From the NCBI GenBank assembly GCA_017554335.1, contig JAFZIO010000028.1, forward strand, positions 1-40,354: DNA of 40,354 nucleotides, given 5' to 3'. This DNA is from Bacteroidales bacterium. GTDB lineage: Bacteria > Bacteroidota > Bacteroidia > Bacteroidales > UBA932. Position 1 is the stretch's first letter. Each line of letters opens with the position of its first letter. Below, piece after piece: positions 32,729 to 39,699 of the stretch. A program made the position numbers and the translations under genes. The notes beneath the pieces were generated by a model that worked only from the letters and a program-made list of their open reading frames with translations, made no database searches and was not told the DNA's origin.

Positions 32729-32962
32729 TCAATCACCATAATACTCTGCTTCCGCCAAATCGTGTTCCAGCAATTCGGGTAACAGACCAATATCATAGAT
32801 AAACTCTTTGTAAGCTTCTTGAGACACTACCTGGTAACTTTTGATGCATGTCACAGCACCGCGGGTTAATAACTCATTGATTAACCTTTCTGACATCAAA
32901 ACCTCAGGGACCGTTTCCCCGTCTCTAAGTTTAATAAGGGTTTGTAAAAACTGTTTTCTCAT
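32729..32962 (-). CDS. Unknown 77-aa protein
   Basis: A 77-aa, mostly helical acidic protein (starts MRKQFLQTLIK, ends AEAEYYGD). No family was recognised, and it has neither a signal peptide nor membrane segment. It ends within the promoter of the 32675 gene. It may belong to the same small accessory cluster. Confidence 0.5.
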   Translation of the reverse strand: MRKQFLQTLIKLRDGETVPEVLMSERLINELLTRGAVTCIKSYQVVSQEAYKEFIYDIGLLPELLEHDLAEAEYYGD

Positions 32963-33010
32963 AATTCGTCTTTAATCTATTATATGGCAATTATCGTCAC
33001 AGATATCTAC

Positions 33011-33044
33011 CCAATCAAACAATTTCAAGCTTGAATTCGATTGG
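33011..33044. promoter_or_regulatory. Operator-like nested palindrome
   Basis: An inner palindrome TTCAAGCTTGAA (33024-33035) is flanked by CCAAT (33011-33015) and ATTGG (33040-33044). It shares the CAAGCTTG centre and nearby bases with the palindrome at 31950-31965. It lies between two - strand genes, about 50 bp upstream of the 32962 gene. Confidence 0.4.
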
Positions 33045-33079
33045 ATTTGCGGATTGTTTACTTTCCGAACAGAATCTCG

Positions 33080-33850
33080 CTATTGTAGCTCTACAACGGC
33101 TTTCCCGTCAAAGTACAGATGTTCATTCTGGAAAACGTAGCCAAGCTGGTTGCAAAGGAGTGTAGTCTCGCCGATCTTGGTGCCCGAACCTCCAGCAAAG
33201 TGCGTGTGTCCATAGATCCAATAATCTACGCCTGAGGCCTCAATAAAGGCATCCAAATCTACCTGGAAGGCTGTATTGAGCGCGCCTCCGGGATAGCTAT
33301 TGAACTCTTTGCGAAGCGTAGGACAATGATGAGTCACAACAACCTTATGCGTTGCTTCCGACGCCTCCAGCGCTCCCGACAGCCAGTCCATACACTGCTG
33401 ATGCAACTCATCGACATCGTTGGCACAAAAGCGCTTCCCGTTCAGCTTCCCGTACCGATAATCGTTCATCCCCTGCTGCACCGTCCATAGGCGCGTCGGG
33501 TCAATCTTGGTCCAGAGCGTCGTAAAAAACAGCTCCGTATCCCCCAGCACGACACTCCTATTGTTCAGGTATCGCACATTCGGCCGAACCTCCAGCTCAT
33601 AATCAACCATCGTCCGGCCGATGTCAAACCCGCCGTAGAACTCGTGATTTCCAGGCACCACGTACGTCTCCCGGAAGTGCTCCGCACACCAGTCCCAGAA
33701 CGGCCGCTTCCACATCTTCCGGTCCCCCAGGTACGACACATCCCCCGCCAGCACCAGAACGTCACCCACCGGCTCCAAGCCCCCGTACTCTATGAAACTC
33801 TTATTCTCTGCAAACTCCAAATGCAGATCCGATGCGTATTGTATCTTCAT
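33080..33850 (-). CDS. Metallophosphoesterase
   Basis: A 256-aa cytosolic calcineurin-like phosphoesterase with all metal motifs: 'DLHLE' (8-12), 'AGDVSYLGD' near 35-43, 'GNHEFYGG' near 66-73, 'THHCPT' near 174-179 and 'GHTHF' near 214-218. It belongs to a different subgroup from the proteins at 34520 and 38109. Its first 50 nt overlap the end of the 34520 gene, so the two are co-transcribed. Substrate is unknown; RNA or cyclic phosphate ends are possible. Confidence 0.85.
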   Translation of the reverse strand: MKIQYASDLHLEFAENKSFIEYGGLEPVGDVLVLAGDVSYLGDRKMWKRPFWDWCAEHFRETYVVPGNHEFYGGFDIGRTMVDYELEVRPNVRYLNNRSVVLGDTELFFTTLWTKIDPTRLWTVQQGMNDYRYGKLNGKRFCANDVDELHQQCMDWLSGALEASEATHKVVVTHHCPTLRKEFNSYPGGALNTAFQVDLDAFIEASGVDYWIYGHTHFAGGSGTKIGETTLLCNQLGYVFQNEHLYFDGKAVVELQ

Positions 33851-34520
33851 ATTTTTTATTCTTTACTTCAGACCTATAGTTATTCTTTGCATACTTAGCA
33901 AACGAGTTACACTTATACTGCGTAATCTTCTCGGTTGCAGCGTTATAGATATCCTCAAGCGTTAGGAATCTTAGGTTAGCCAGAGAGCCATCAAGTCCAA
34001 CATCAAACCTGAGTTCCGGTGATTTCGAGTTATACTTATCCAAAGCCCCATGGCAATGGCCGTGCAGCATCACCGCCCCCTTCTGTTTCTTATTCCAGGT
34101 AATCATAGGATAATGGCACATCACCACCTGGAAATCCTCTTTCAAAAAGGGATAATCGGCCGGTTTAAACCGTTTCTCCATCACCTGGTAAACCCCTTGA
34201 AAATAGCTGCCGTAAGGATAAACTGAGCAATCGTGATTTCCCTCAATTAGGTACTTTCGTCCGGGCAGCTTCTCCAACAGTTGCCGGGCCGCTTCATCCC
34301 TGTAACAGGTCAAATCACCAAGGATATAAACCGTATCACCATAATCCACGGTCCTCCACCACAAGTCCAGCAGCCACGCATCGTGGGCTGCCATCTCATC
34401 CTTGTCCACAAAAGGCCGCTTCAAGGAATGCTTCAGCACATTATAATGGCCAAAGTGAAGATCTGCTGTGAAGTATACTCGGTTCATATCCTTATGAAAC
34501 TCTTCTGCTGACCGCTGCAT
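33801..34520 (-). CDS. Metallophosphoesterase (DLHFGH type)
   Basis: A 239-aa phosphoesterase: 'FTADLHFGHYNVLKH' near 17-31, 'GDLTCYRD', 'GNHD', 'CHYPMITW' and 'HGHCHG' give a full metal site. It is a paralogue of the protein at 38109. The C-terminal 18 residues are encoded inside the next gene's start (50-nt overlap, 33801-33850), longer than normal and perhaps due to loss of an earlier stop. ATG 34520 is placed 18 nt after the -7 box; ATG 34487 (MNRVYFTAD) is an alternative that starts at the conserved domain. Confidence 0.82.
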   Translation of the reverse strand: MQRSAEEFHKDMNRVYFTADLHFGHYNVLKHSLKRPFVDKDEMAAHDAWLLDLWWRTVDYGDTVYILGDLTCYRDEAARQLLEKLPGRKYLIEGNHDCSVYPYGSYFQGVYQVMEKRFKPADYPFLKEDFQVVMCHYPMITWNKKQKGAVMLHGHCHGALDKYNSKSPELRFDVGLDGSLANLRFLTLEDIYNAATEKITQYKCNSFAKYAKNNYRSEVKNKKYEDTIRIGSAFGVCRE

Positions 34521-34538
34521 AACCCCGCCGGTTTGATG

Positions 34539-34571
34539 CAAAGGTAGGGCGTCGTTTCGCCCCCCTGCAAA
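34539..34571 (-). promoter_or_regulatory. Promoter of the 34520 gene
   Basis: The -33 TTTG (34571-34568) is the outer end of the 101-bp element; the -7 TACCTTTG (34546-34539) lies outside it, 21 bp away. Confidence 0.62.
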
Positions 34572-34668
34572 TCTTTGCAAGGTTTGCAAAGACTTGCATA
34601 TCTCGATCCTTTTTCTATTACACTTATCTCGCTCATTTCCAAATTCTTGCAAACCTTGCAAAGATTTG
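34568..34668. repeat. 101-bp inverted-repeat regulatory element, copy 1
   Basis: The ends are 22-bp perfect inverted repeats (34568-34589 and 34647-34668; CAAATCTTTGCAAGG... and its complement). Each end is in turn a near-palindrome around TTTGCAAGG/CCTTGCAAA. The outermost CAAA and TTTG are the -33 boxes of the divergent promoters on each side. A second copy of identical length is at 37247-37347. Confidence 0.85.
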
Positions 34669-34696
34669 AAAACCGCTCCAGAGCCTCCTATCTTTG
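34665..34696 (+). promoter_or_regulatory. Promoter of the 34714 gene
   Basis: TTTG (34665-34668), the last bases of the 101-bp element, and TATCTTTG (34689-34696) are 20 bp apart; the ATG follows 17 nt later. Confidence 0.65.
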
Positions 34697-34713
34697 CCAA
34701 AAAGAACGATAAT

Positions 34714-35259
34714 ATGAGCAAACTATTCAATATCCTCCTTCAAATCGAGGATCGTAGCGGTGCTAGATTAAACCGCCTGTACAGTATTAAATGCTACCTT
34801 AGTTTTCCATTAACAAATGCCTTCCAAAAAATTCATTCAGAGAATTATAGTCGAAGGAGCGGCCAACCTGATATTTTTGAGTTCTTCACCCAAAGAGTCA
34901 AAGAGATAGATGGGATTGAACAGATAGATATAGATTGTGGCAACTATGACTTTAAAAAGCTGGAGGATTGCAGGGACCTGCTTGTTCTTTGCGGGAATGA
35001 AAATGGTGCAATGGATCTTATCATTATTGAAGACCAACAGGATTTCATCATCCCTTCTTATAAAGTCGGTTACCTATTAGGCCCCCATAAATTGGAAGGA
35101 GAAATCCCCTTCTCCAGATGGGTTAGCCCATCTGAGTTCTTGTCTCATCTACAAGAAGTAGAGAATCAGCAATACGCCAATAACGCCAATCCCTATAATT
35201 ATATCACAGGTACCAGAAGAACTGAGTTCCTGGTTAGAAACAAGCTTTGCGGAGTCTAA
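34714..35259 (+). CDS. Unknown protein with a remnant paralogue downstream
   Basis: A 181-aa soluble protein of no recognised family. It opens with 'NILLQIEDRSGARLNRLY', and a truncated match ('NLLLQIEGRTGARVGRE') is at 38006-38086, so the family was present twice. The rest is mixed alpha/beta with no evident catalytic motif. It is divergent from a metallophosphoesterase across the 101-bp element, and its stop overlaps the HigA gene by 4 nt on the opposite strand. It is likely co-regulated with that phosphoesterase. Confidence 0.65.
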   Translation: MSKLFNILLQIEDRSGARLNRLYSIKCYLSFPLTNAFQKIHSENYSRRSGQPDIFEFFTQRVKEIDGIEQIDIDCGNYDFKKLEDCRDLLVLCGNENGAMDLIIIEDQQDFIIPSYKVGYLLGPHKLEGEIPFSRWVSPSEFLSHLQEVENQQYANNANPYNYITGTRRTEFLVRNKLCGV

Positions 35260-35570
35260 GTTGCCATCGGCCGCACGATCTCCACCCTAAGCCCAAGCGC
35301 GCTTACAATCCGGTAGAACGTGCTCACACTCGGGGTCATTGTACCGTTCTCAATTTTGGAAATATAGCTTTTAGTAGTGCCAATTCTGGAGGCCAGTTCC
35401 GACTGGGTTACCTTTTCCCCCTTCCGGACGTCCCGGATAATTTGCCCAGAGTAGAAAGCATACGCCTGTTCCTCCGCCGCAGCCCTTTCAGGCGTGCCGG
35501 GGGCACCGAATTCGGCATCCAGGACAACATCGTAATCCCTTACCTGATTGTCGTTAACGTGTTCTTTCAT
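35256..35570 (-). CDS. higA: HigA-type XRE antitoxin
   Basis: A 104-aa helix-turn-helix antitoxin. An N-terminal 35-residue extension precedes the XRE domain with 'TQSELASRIGTTKSYISKIE' near 55-74 and 'PSVSTFYRIVSALGL'. It follows the toxin gene with a 17-nt overlap, the toxin-first order of HigBA. It should neutralise HigB and repress the operon. Confidence 0.88.
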   Translation of the reverse strand: MKEHVNDNQVRDYDVVLDAEFGAPGTPERAAAEEQAYAFYSGQIIRDVRKGEKVTQSELASRIGTTKSYISKIENGTMTPSVSTFYRIVSALGLRVEIVRPMAT

Positions 35571-35883
35571 AATATGCTTTCTTTATCTGTTTTGCCTTTT
35601 CAATCTCAATCTTGGGCGTTTTCTGGCTCTTCTTCTGAAAACCGTTGAAGAGCACCACAACATTCCCCTCATCAAAGATGAAGAACGTCCGAAAGATATT
35701 CCCCTCAAATTCAGTCCTCAACTCATAAATCCCGTCTTCAATATGTCGGACGAACTTAGCTGGTAGTCGATTAACGGTCTTCAACAAAAGAATGCCGTAG
35801 TTGACCTTCCTCCGCTGGTCCTCCGTGAGGGTCGCCATAAACGCCTCGAAGTATCCGCCATATGTGCGTATCCTCCTTTCCAT
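35554..35883 (-). CDS. higB: HigB/RelE-type toxin (Gp49-like)
   Basis: A 109-aa ribosome-dependent mRNA endonuclease candidate of the phage Gp49-like group. Family blocks are 'KFVRHIEDGIYELRTEF' near 44-60, 'FRTFFIFDEGNVVVLFNGF' near 65-83 and the basic 'QKKSQKTPKIEIEKAKQIKK' near 84-103. ATG 35883 matches the family N-terminus (MERRIRTYGGYF); the longer frame from 35916 adds residues unlike it. A -7 box ends 2 nt before this ATG. Confidence 0.88.
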   Translation of the reverse strand: MERRIRTYGGYFEAFMATLTEDQRRKVNYGILLLKTVNRLPAKFVRHIEDGIYELRTEFEGNIFRTFFIFDEGNVVVLFNGFQKKSQKTPKIEIEKAKQIKKAYYERTR

Positions 35884-35885
35884 CG

Positions 35886-35893
35886 CAAAGGTA
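35886..35893 (-). promoter_or_regulatory. -7 box of higBA
   Basis: TACCTTTG on the minus strand is followed by CG and the ATG at 35883. This is the shortest spacing in the window and implies a leaderless transcript. Confidence 0.5.
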
Positions 35894-35928
35894 TTAAAAG
35901 TTTCCGTATAATGCAACTTTGTCCAGGT

Positions 35929-36261
35929 CTAAGTCCATGTCTTGACAGGGAAACCTGGCGCACCCGCCATGTTTAACTCCTGATCTTCCGGATGCCACAA
36001 CAAGTCGTATAATGTCAGATTTGTTCCTTCAACAGGTACCTCACGGGCCATCTGCCCCATATTATGGGTAATGTTCCCATGCCAGTAGTTATCATCCTCA
36101 TAATCAAACTCCTGGATATGTGACAAATCCCTATCCGGGAAATGCGCCCGCACCTCATCCTTCGTTTTCAGCTCAAGCGTTTGTTCATTCTCTCGGACAT
36201 AGACACCCGTCCCATGCTTAATGACGGGTTCCGGTGCAATAATGTAAAGATCCAAAGACAT
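35929..36261 (-). CDS. Unknown protein with NITHN motif
   Basis: A 110-aa protein that starts MSLDLYII and contains 'WHGNITHNMGQMA' near 60-72 and 'YDLLWHPEDQE' near 84-94. This recalls small phage- or plasmid-borne proteins of the form 'NITHNLGKMA...LWRPE' found in many bacteria, whose function is not known to me. It is upstream of higBA on the same strand, with 46 nt between. The 225 bp from 36262 to 36485 hold no supported gene. Confidence 0.6.
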   Translation of the reverse strand: MSLDLYIIAPEPVIKHGTGVYVRENEQTLELKTKDEVRAHFPDRDLSHIQEFDYEDDNYWHGNITHNMGQMAREVPVEGTNLTLYDLLWHPEDQELNMAGAPGFPVKTWT

Positions 36262-36485
36262 AGTTCAATTCATTTTGCCCGCAAGGTGGAGAAAAGAAAT
36301 TTGAAAAACGAAGAAGAAACGTTTAACTAACAAAACGCTGATGTATAATTAATTACGTAAATGAACAGATTCATTTTCACAAAAGCATACTCATGTAAGT
36401 GGTTCATTATTAAGTCCTCAAAAGACAAACTGCAACTAAACGTTTATTCCTTGGAAAAGAAGTTTCTTTTTCGTATGACATGGGC

Positions 36486-37199
36486 TCAAACCGATACTAT
36501 TCCATCATCATTCAGCCTAAACGCACATCGCACATCCAAGCACATATAGTAATCGCAGATAACAGGTTGAGACATCTGCTGGGTATGCCCGAAAACTTGA
36601 ACGAATCCTGGAATCTCTTGCTGGCCTTCTACCATATCTCTAACATCATTCCAAACCGGGCTCCCATATGGACTGTTCCCCCAGCGGATATATGGGATAT
36701 CCGCCATCATATTGAGCAATTGAGGGCGCTTAGATGAGTCAAGCCATAGTGTATTCAGTCGGTCTGCTATTTCATCGGGATTAGGATTACCAAGCACATC
36801 TTGATAGACTTGAAGCCATCCCTTTTTGACACCAGCGTGCGTGAAAAGGTAATTCTTACCACCAATAGCTGCAGACTCGGCAATGCGGAACAGCTCGGCA
36901 TTATCGGTGATATCATTGATAATCTGCTCCCGCCTCTTGTAATCCAGCCGGCCGCCCTCCATATCAGGATTCAAATAATGCAGGTCGTGATTCCCCAGCA
37001 ACAGCGTGATATCGTTTGGATGCGCCTTCTTTAAGTCAATAATCTCATGAAATACCTGATACGCATCCGCGGGAGTAATGCCTTCGTATGCATATGGATC
37101 CAAATAGTCTCCAAGGAAAAGGATGGGCTCCTTCCCTAAGCATTCATTAACTGCCTTTCGCCAAAAGGTGCGACCGTGGACATCGGGTATTATAATCAT
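36486..37199 (-). CDS. PPP-type metallophosphatase
   Basis: A 237-aa phosphatase of the PPP/serine-threonine-like branch of the calcineurin fold: 'PDVHGR' (5-10, with P in place of G), 'LGDYLDPY' near 29-36, 'GNHDLHY' near 71-77, 'FTHAG' near 120-124 and 'FGHTQQ' near 206-211. Only this one of the four phosphoesterases has the 'DVHG' start. It is divergent from the gene at 37391 across copy 2 of the 101-bp element. ATG 37199 is 19 nt after the -7 box; the longer open frame upstream is the repeat element read through. Confidence 0.82.
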   Translation of the reverse strand: MIIIPDVHGRTFWRKAVNECLGKEPILFLGDYLDPYAYEGITPADAYQVFHEIIDLKKAHPNDITLLLGNHDLHYLNPDMEGGRLDYKRREQIINDITDNAELFRIAESAAIGGKNYLFTHAGVKKGWLQVYQDVLGNPNPDEIADRLNTLWLDSSKRPQLLNMMADIPYIRWGNSPYGSPVWNDVRDMVEGQQEIPGFVQVFGHTQQMSQPVICDYYMCLDVRCAFRLNDDGIVSV

Positions 37200-37218
37200 A
37201 GTCGATCCTGTTTTTCGG

Positions 37219-37250
37219 CAAAGATACTCGGCCCATCTACACTCTGCAAA
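37219..37250 (-). promoter_or_regulatory. Promoter of the 37199 gene
   Basis: TTTG (37250-37247), the outer end of the 101-bp element, and TATCTTTG (37226-37219) are 20 bp apart. Confidence 0.65.
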
Positions 37251-37347
37251 TCTTTGCAAGGTTTGCAAAGATTTGCATTTCTCCATTCTTTTTCTATTAC
37301 ACTTATCTCTCTCATTTCCAAATTCTTGCAAACCTTGCAAAGATTTG
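37247..37347. repeat. 101-bp inverted-repeat regulatory element, copy 2
   Basis: This copy has the same length and the same 22-bp ends (37247-37268, 37326-37347) as copy 1, and the inner part also matches with few changes (CTTTTTCTATTACACTTATC is shared). It again lies between a phosphoesterase on the minus strand and an unknown gene on the plus strand. Confidence 0.85.
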
Positions 37348-37375
37348 GATACACCATCCGGAACGGCGAAATTTG
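37344..37375 (+). promoter_or_regulatory. Promoter of the 37391 gene
   Basis: TTTG (37344-37347) and GAAATTTG (37368-37375) are 20 bp apart, and the ATG follows 15 nt later. The first base of the -7 is off consensus. Confidence 0.5.
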
Positions 37376-37390
37376 CAGAAAAAAACAAAC

Positions 37391-37987
37391 ATGGGAGTAT
37401 ACGCACACAGATTCATAGAGATCCTGGGCAAGGACAACAAATGGCACGCCCTGCCACTTTGGAGCAAATTTAATGAGGGTATTTATAGCCAGCCTGATCT
37501 AATCGCCGGGGACCTGAAACTGACAAAGCACAGTTGCTTCCTCAGCAGGACATCTTCCGGTTTCTACTCCACCGGATCACTTTACTCCGATGAAGACATC
37601 AGCCACTCAATGGCTCCGGGCGAACTGAGCGAGGAAGCACAACAGTATGTTGAGGGCTGGGAATACCCTGTCAGATGGGAAGGCTTCTCGCTCGTCGAAC
37701 TGGAAGCCTATGCCGACAAGTGTAGGGAGAAAATCTATTCTGAACTTGCCGAGGCATTCCACGACAACAACTTGAGGCTGATTGTGGGTATGCTTGCCTC
37801 GGCCCAGGGAAAAGAAAAGCCTGAAGACTCTGAGGAGTATTACCATACGCCCAGATACATCTTTAACGAGTATCTTGAGAGCTATCAAATCGTTGTGGAT
37901 GAACTGAATACCATTCTCTTCCTTGTAGATGAGTTTAGCGATACCTTCGACTTCAGCAAAGTAAGAGTCGTCTACTTTTGCGCTTAA
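37391..37987 (+). CDS. Unknown 198-aa protein
   Basis: A soluble acidic protein of no recognised family (starts MGVYAHRFIEILGKD). It has an N-terminal strand-rich part with 'WHALPLW' and a helical C-terminal half (about 95-195) with 'YHTPRYIFNEYLESYQIVVD'. The first residues 'AHRFIEI...D..W..LP' recall phage-like proteins that begin 'YDIKIFAEKK..GKW', but this is weak. It shares the 101-bp control element with the phosphoesterase at 37199. Confidence 0.6.
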   Translation: MGVYAHRFIEILGKDNKWHALPLWSKFNEGIYSQPDLIAGDLKLTKHSCFLSRTSSGFYSTGSLYSDEDISHSMAPGELSEEAQQYVEGWEYPVRWEGFSLVELEAYADKCREKIYSELAEAFHDNNLRLIVGMLASAQGKEKPEDSEEYYHTPRYIFNEYLESYQIVVDELNTILFLVDEFSDTFDFSKVRVVYFCA

Positions 37988-38005
37988 CCTTAATTCATTA
38001 TTATC

Positions 38006-38086
38006 ATGGGCCAACGAACCAACCTCCTCCTGCAAATCGAAGGGCGCACTGGTGCCCGAGTTGGACGAGAATTGCTGGATACTTGA
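38006..38086 (+). pseudogene. Truncated remnant of the 34714-type gene
   Basis: A 26-codon ORF whose residues 6-18 ('NLLLQIEGRTGAR') match residues 6-18 of the 181-aa protein at 34714 ('NILLQIEDRSGAR') and then stops at TGA. The following 22 nt lead straight into the phosphoesterase ATG at 38109. This looks like the front of a second paralogue that was deleted, or a short leader ORF kept for coupling. Confidence 0.55.
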
Positions 38087-38108
38087 AGAAGAATAAACAA
38101 GAAGAAAA

Positions 38109-38687
38109 ATGAACTTCAATTTTGATCCAGAACACACATTCTTCACCTCCGACACGCATTTCAACCATGCGAACATCATCAAGTTCTGTTATCGTCCGTT
38201 CAAGGATGTTGAGCAGATGAATGAAACGATGATTGCAAATTGGAATCGTGTGGTTGGAATGGACGATACGGTGTTCCACTTAGGCGATTTCTGCCTGGGT
38301 GGTGCCGCCGAGTGGACAAAGGTGCTTGACCGGTTGAACGGCAAGATTTATCTGATACTCGGCAATCACGACTTGAAGAACCTGCGCCAAGGCTTCATCG
38401 GCCGCTTTGAGCATGTGGCGATGCAGATGCATATTACTATCGGCAAGCAGCGGATCTATCTGTGTCACTATCCATTCCTCTGCTTTGAGGGTGGTTACAG
38501 GGAGGTCTGGCAACTCTTCGGCCATGTCCACTCCCGAAAGAATAACACCGGTTTAGATGCCGAAAGGCTGCAGTACCTGTATCCGACACAATACGATGTC
38601 GGAGTAGATAACAACGATTTCACCCCTGTATCGTTTGAGCGAGTGAATCAGATAATTAAGAAGCAACTAGACAAACAAAAACGATGA
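38109..38687 (+). CDS. Metallophosphoesterase (DTHFNH type)
   Basis: A 192-aa phosphoesterase with 'FTSDTHFNHANIIKF' near 12-26, 'LGDFCLGG' near 58-65, 'GNHD' near 84-87, 'CHYPFLCF' near 119-126 and 'GHVHS' near 138-142. It is the closest paralogue of the 34520 protein. It overlaps the next gene by 4 nt (ATGA), starting a tight three-gene unit with the Thg1-like gene. Confidence 0.87.
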   Translation: MNFNFDPEHTFFTSDTHFNHANIIKFCYRPFKDVEQMNETMIANWNRVVGMDDTVFHLGDFCLGGAAEWTKVLDRLNGKIYLILGNHDLKNLRQGFIGRFEHVAMQMHITIGKQRIYLCHYPFLCFEGGYREVWQLFGHVHSRKNNTGLDAERLQYLYPTQYDVGVDNNDFTPVSFERVNQIIKKQLDKQKR

Positions 38688-38935
38688 TGGAAAAAGAGAA
38701 TCTAATAGACAAACTCCACGAAGCGGACATGCTCTACTTTGTACTCGGTTCCCTCATAAGTGCCGAATCCCTGGTAGATATTGATGCCTGTCACAAAGCA
38801 TTGAATTGCCTTGAGGATCTTAAACGGGATTTCGAGACATCTAAACTGATGGACGATCCCAAACTGAGGTCCTATTTGGACAATGCAGAGAGCATTATCA
38901 AGCGAGATATGGAACACTTTAAAGAAACCCATTAA
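38684..38935 (+). CDS. Unknown 83-aa helical protein
   Basis: A helix-rich acidic protein (starts MMEKENLIDKL) with no recognised family. Both ends overlap neighbours, ATGA with the phosphoesterase and TAATG with the Thg1-like gene, so it is made with them. An adaptor or small subunit role is plausible but unproven. ATG 38687 is an equally possible start. Confidence 0.65.
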   Translation: MMEKENLIDKLHEADMLYFVLGSLISAESLVDIDACHKALNCLEDLKRDFETSKLMDDPKLRSYLDNAESIIKRDMEHFKETH

Positions 38936-39675
38936 TGACCTTCAACTGCCTTGACACCAAAATGCGCGTCTACGAGCAATCGCTCGACCAAATCATCCCG
39001 CCTGAGAATTACCTGCTGGCCCGCATTGACGGGCGCAGTTTCACACGCCTCACAAAAGAAATCTGCCAGTTCGAAGCCCCTTTTGACGAGCGTTTCAACC
39101 GGATGATGGTGGAAACCGTCAAGGCCCTGGTGGCCGATACCGGGATGGAAATCACCTATGGATACACCCAGAGCGACGAGATTTCCCTCCTCTTCGCCAA
39201 AGACGCCCAGGTATTCGGCCGCAAAGTCCGAAAACTCAACTCCATCCTTGCAGGCACCGCCAGTGCCCGCTTCTCCCTACTCCTGGGCCAGCCCGCCGTC
39301 TTCGACTGCCGCATCATCCCCCTCCCCAACCAGGAGCTGGTTGCCGATTACTTCCGCTGGCGCATGGAAGACGCCCACCGCAACTGCCTCAAATCCTGGT
39401 GCTACTGGACGCTCCGCAAGGAAGGTCTAAGCGCATCAAAAGCCAGCAAAGAGCTCGAAGGCAAGAGCATTGCTTTCAAGAACGAGCTCCTCTTCCAACG
39501 TGGCATCAACTTCAATGACCTACCCGTCTGGCAACGCCGAGGTGTTGGTGTCTACTGGCATGAATATCAGAAGATTGGGCACAATCCCATCACCGGGGAA
39601 GACATACCCACCACCCGCCGGGAAGTCTATGCCGATTATGATTTGCCGAAAGGGTTTGTACCAATCATTCAATAG
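38935..39675 (+). CDS. Thg1-like 3'-5' tRNA polymerase
   Basis: A 246-aa Thg1-like protein (TLP). 'LLARIDGRSFTRLTKE' near 27-42 with Asp32 and 'YGYTQSDEISLLF' near 75-87 with Asp81 give the two-metal palm site. Eukaryotic Thg1 has a HINNLYN motif; here 'HRNCLKS' occupies that place, as expected for bacterial TLPs that repair truncated tRNA 5' ends rather than add G-1 to tRNA(His). It is translationally coupled to the helical protein and phosphoesterase upstream, which suggests RNA end processing before 3'-5' repair. An RNA ligase or kinase is not present in the window. Confidence 0.9.
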   Translation: MTFNCLDTKMRVYEQSLDQIIPPENYLLARIDGRSFTRLTKEICQFEAPFDERFNRMMVETVKALVADTGMEITYGYTQSDEISLLFAKDAQVFGRKVRKLNSILAGTASARFSLLLGQPAVFDCRIIPLPNQELVADYFRWRMEDAHRNCLKSWCYWTLRKEGLSASKASKELEGKSIAFKNELLFQRGINFNDLPVWQRRGVGVYWHEYQKIGHNPITGEDIPTTRREVYADYDLPKGFVPIIQ

Positions 39676-39699
39676 CGACCACTAAATGATCATCAACCC

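Noticed and set aside
36361-36549. 62-aa plus-strand ORF upstream of and overlapping the phosphatase end
   Set aside because: It overlaps the 3' end of a well-supported gene by 64 bp, has no promoter box, and its composition looks random.
34568-37347. Insertion sequence bounded by the two 101-bp copies
   Set aside because: The copies are separated by ordinary genes with no transposase, so a composite transposon is not supported.
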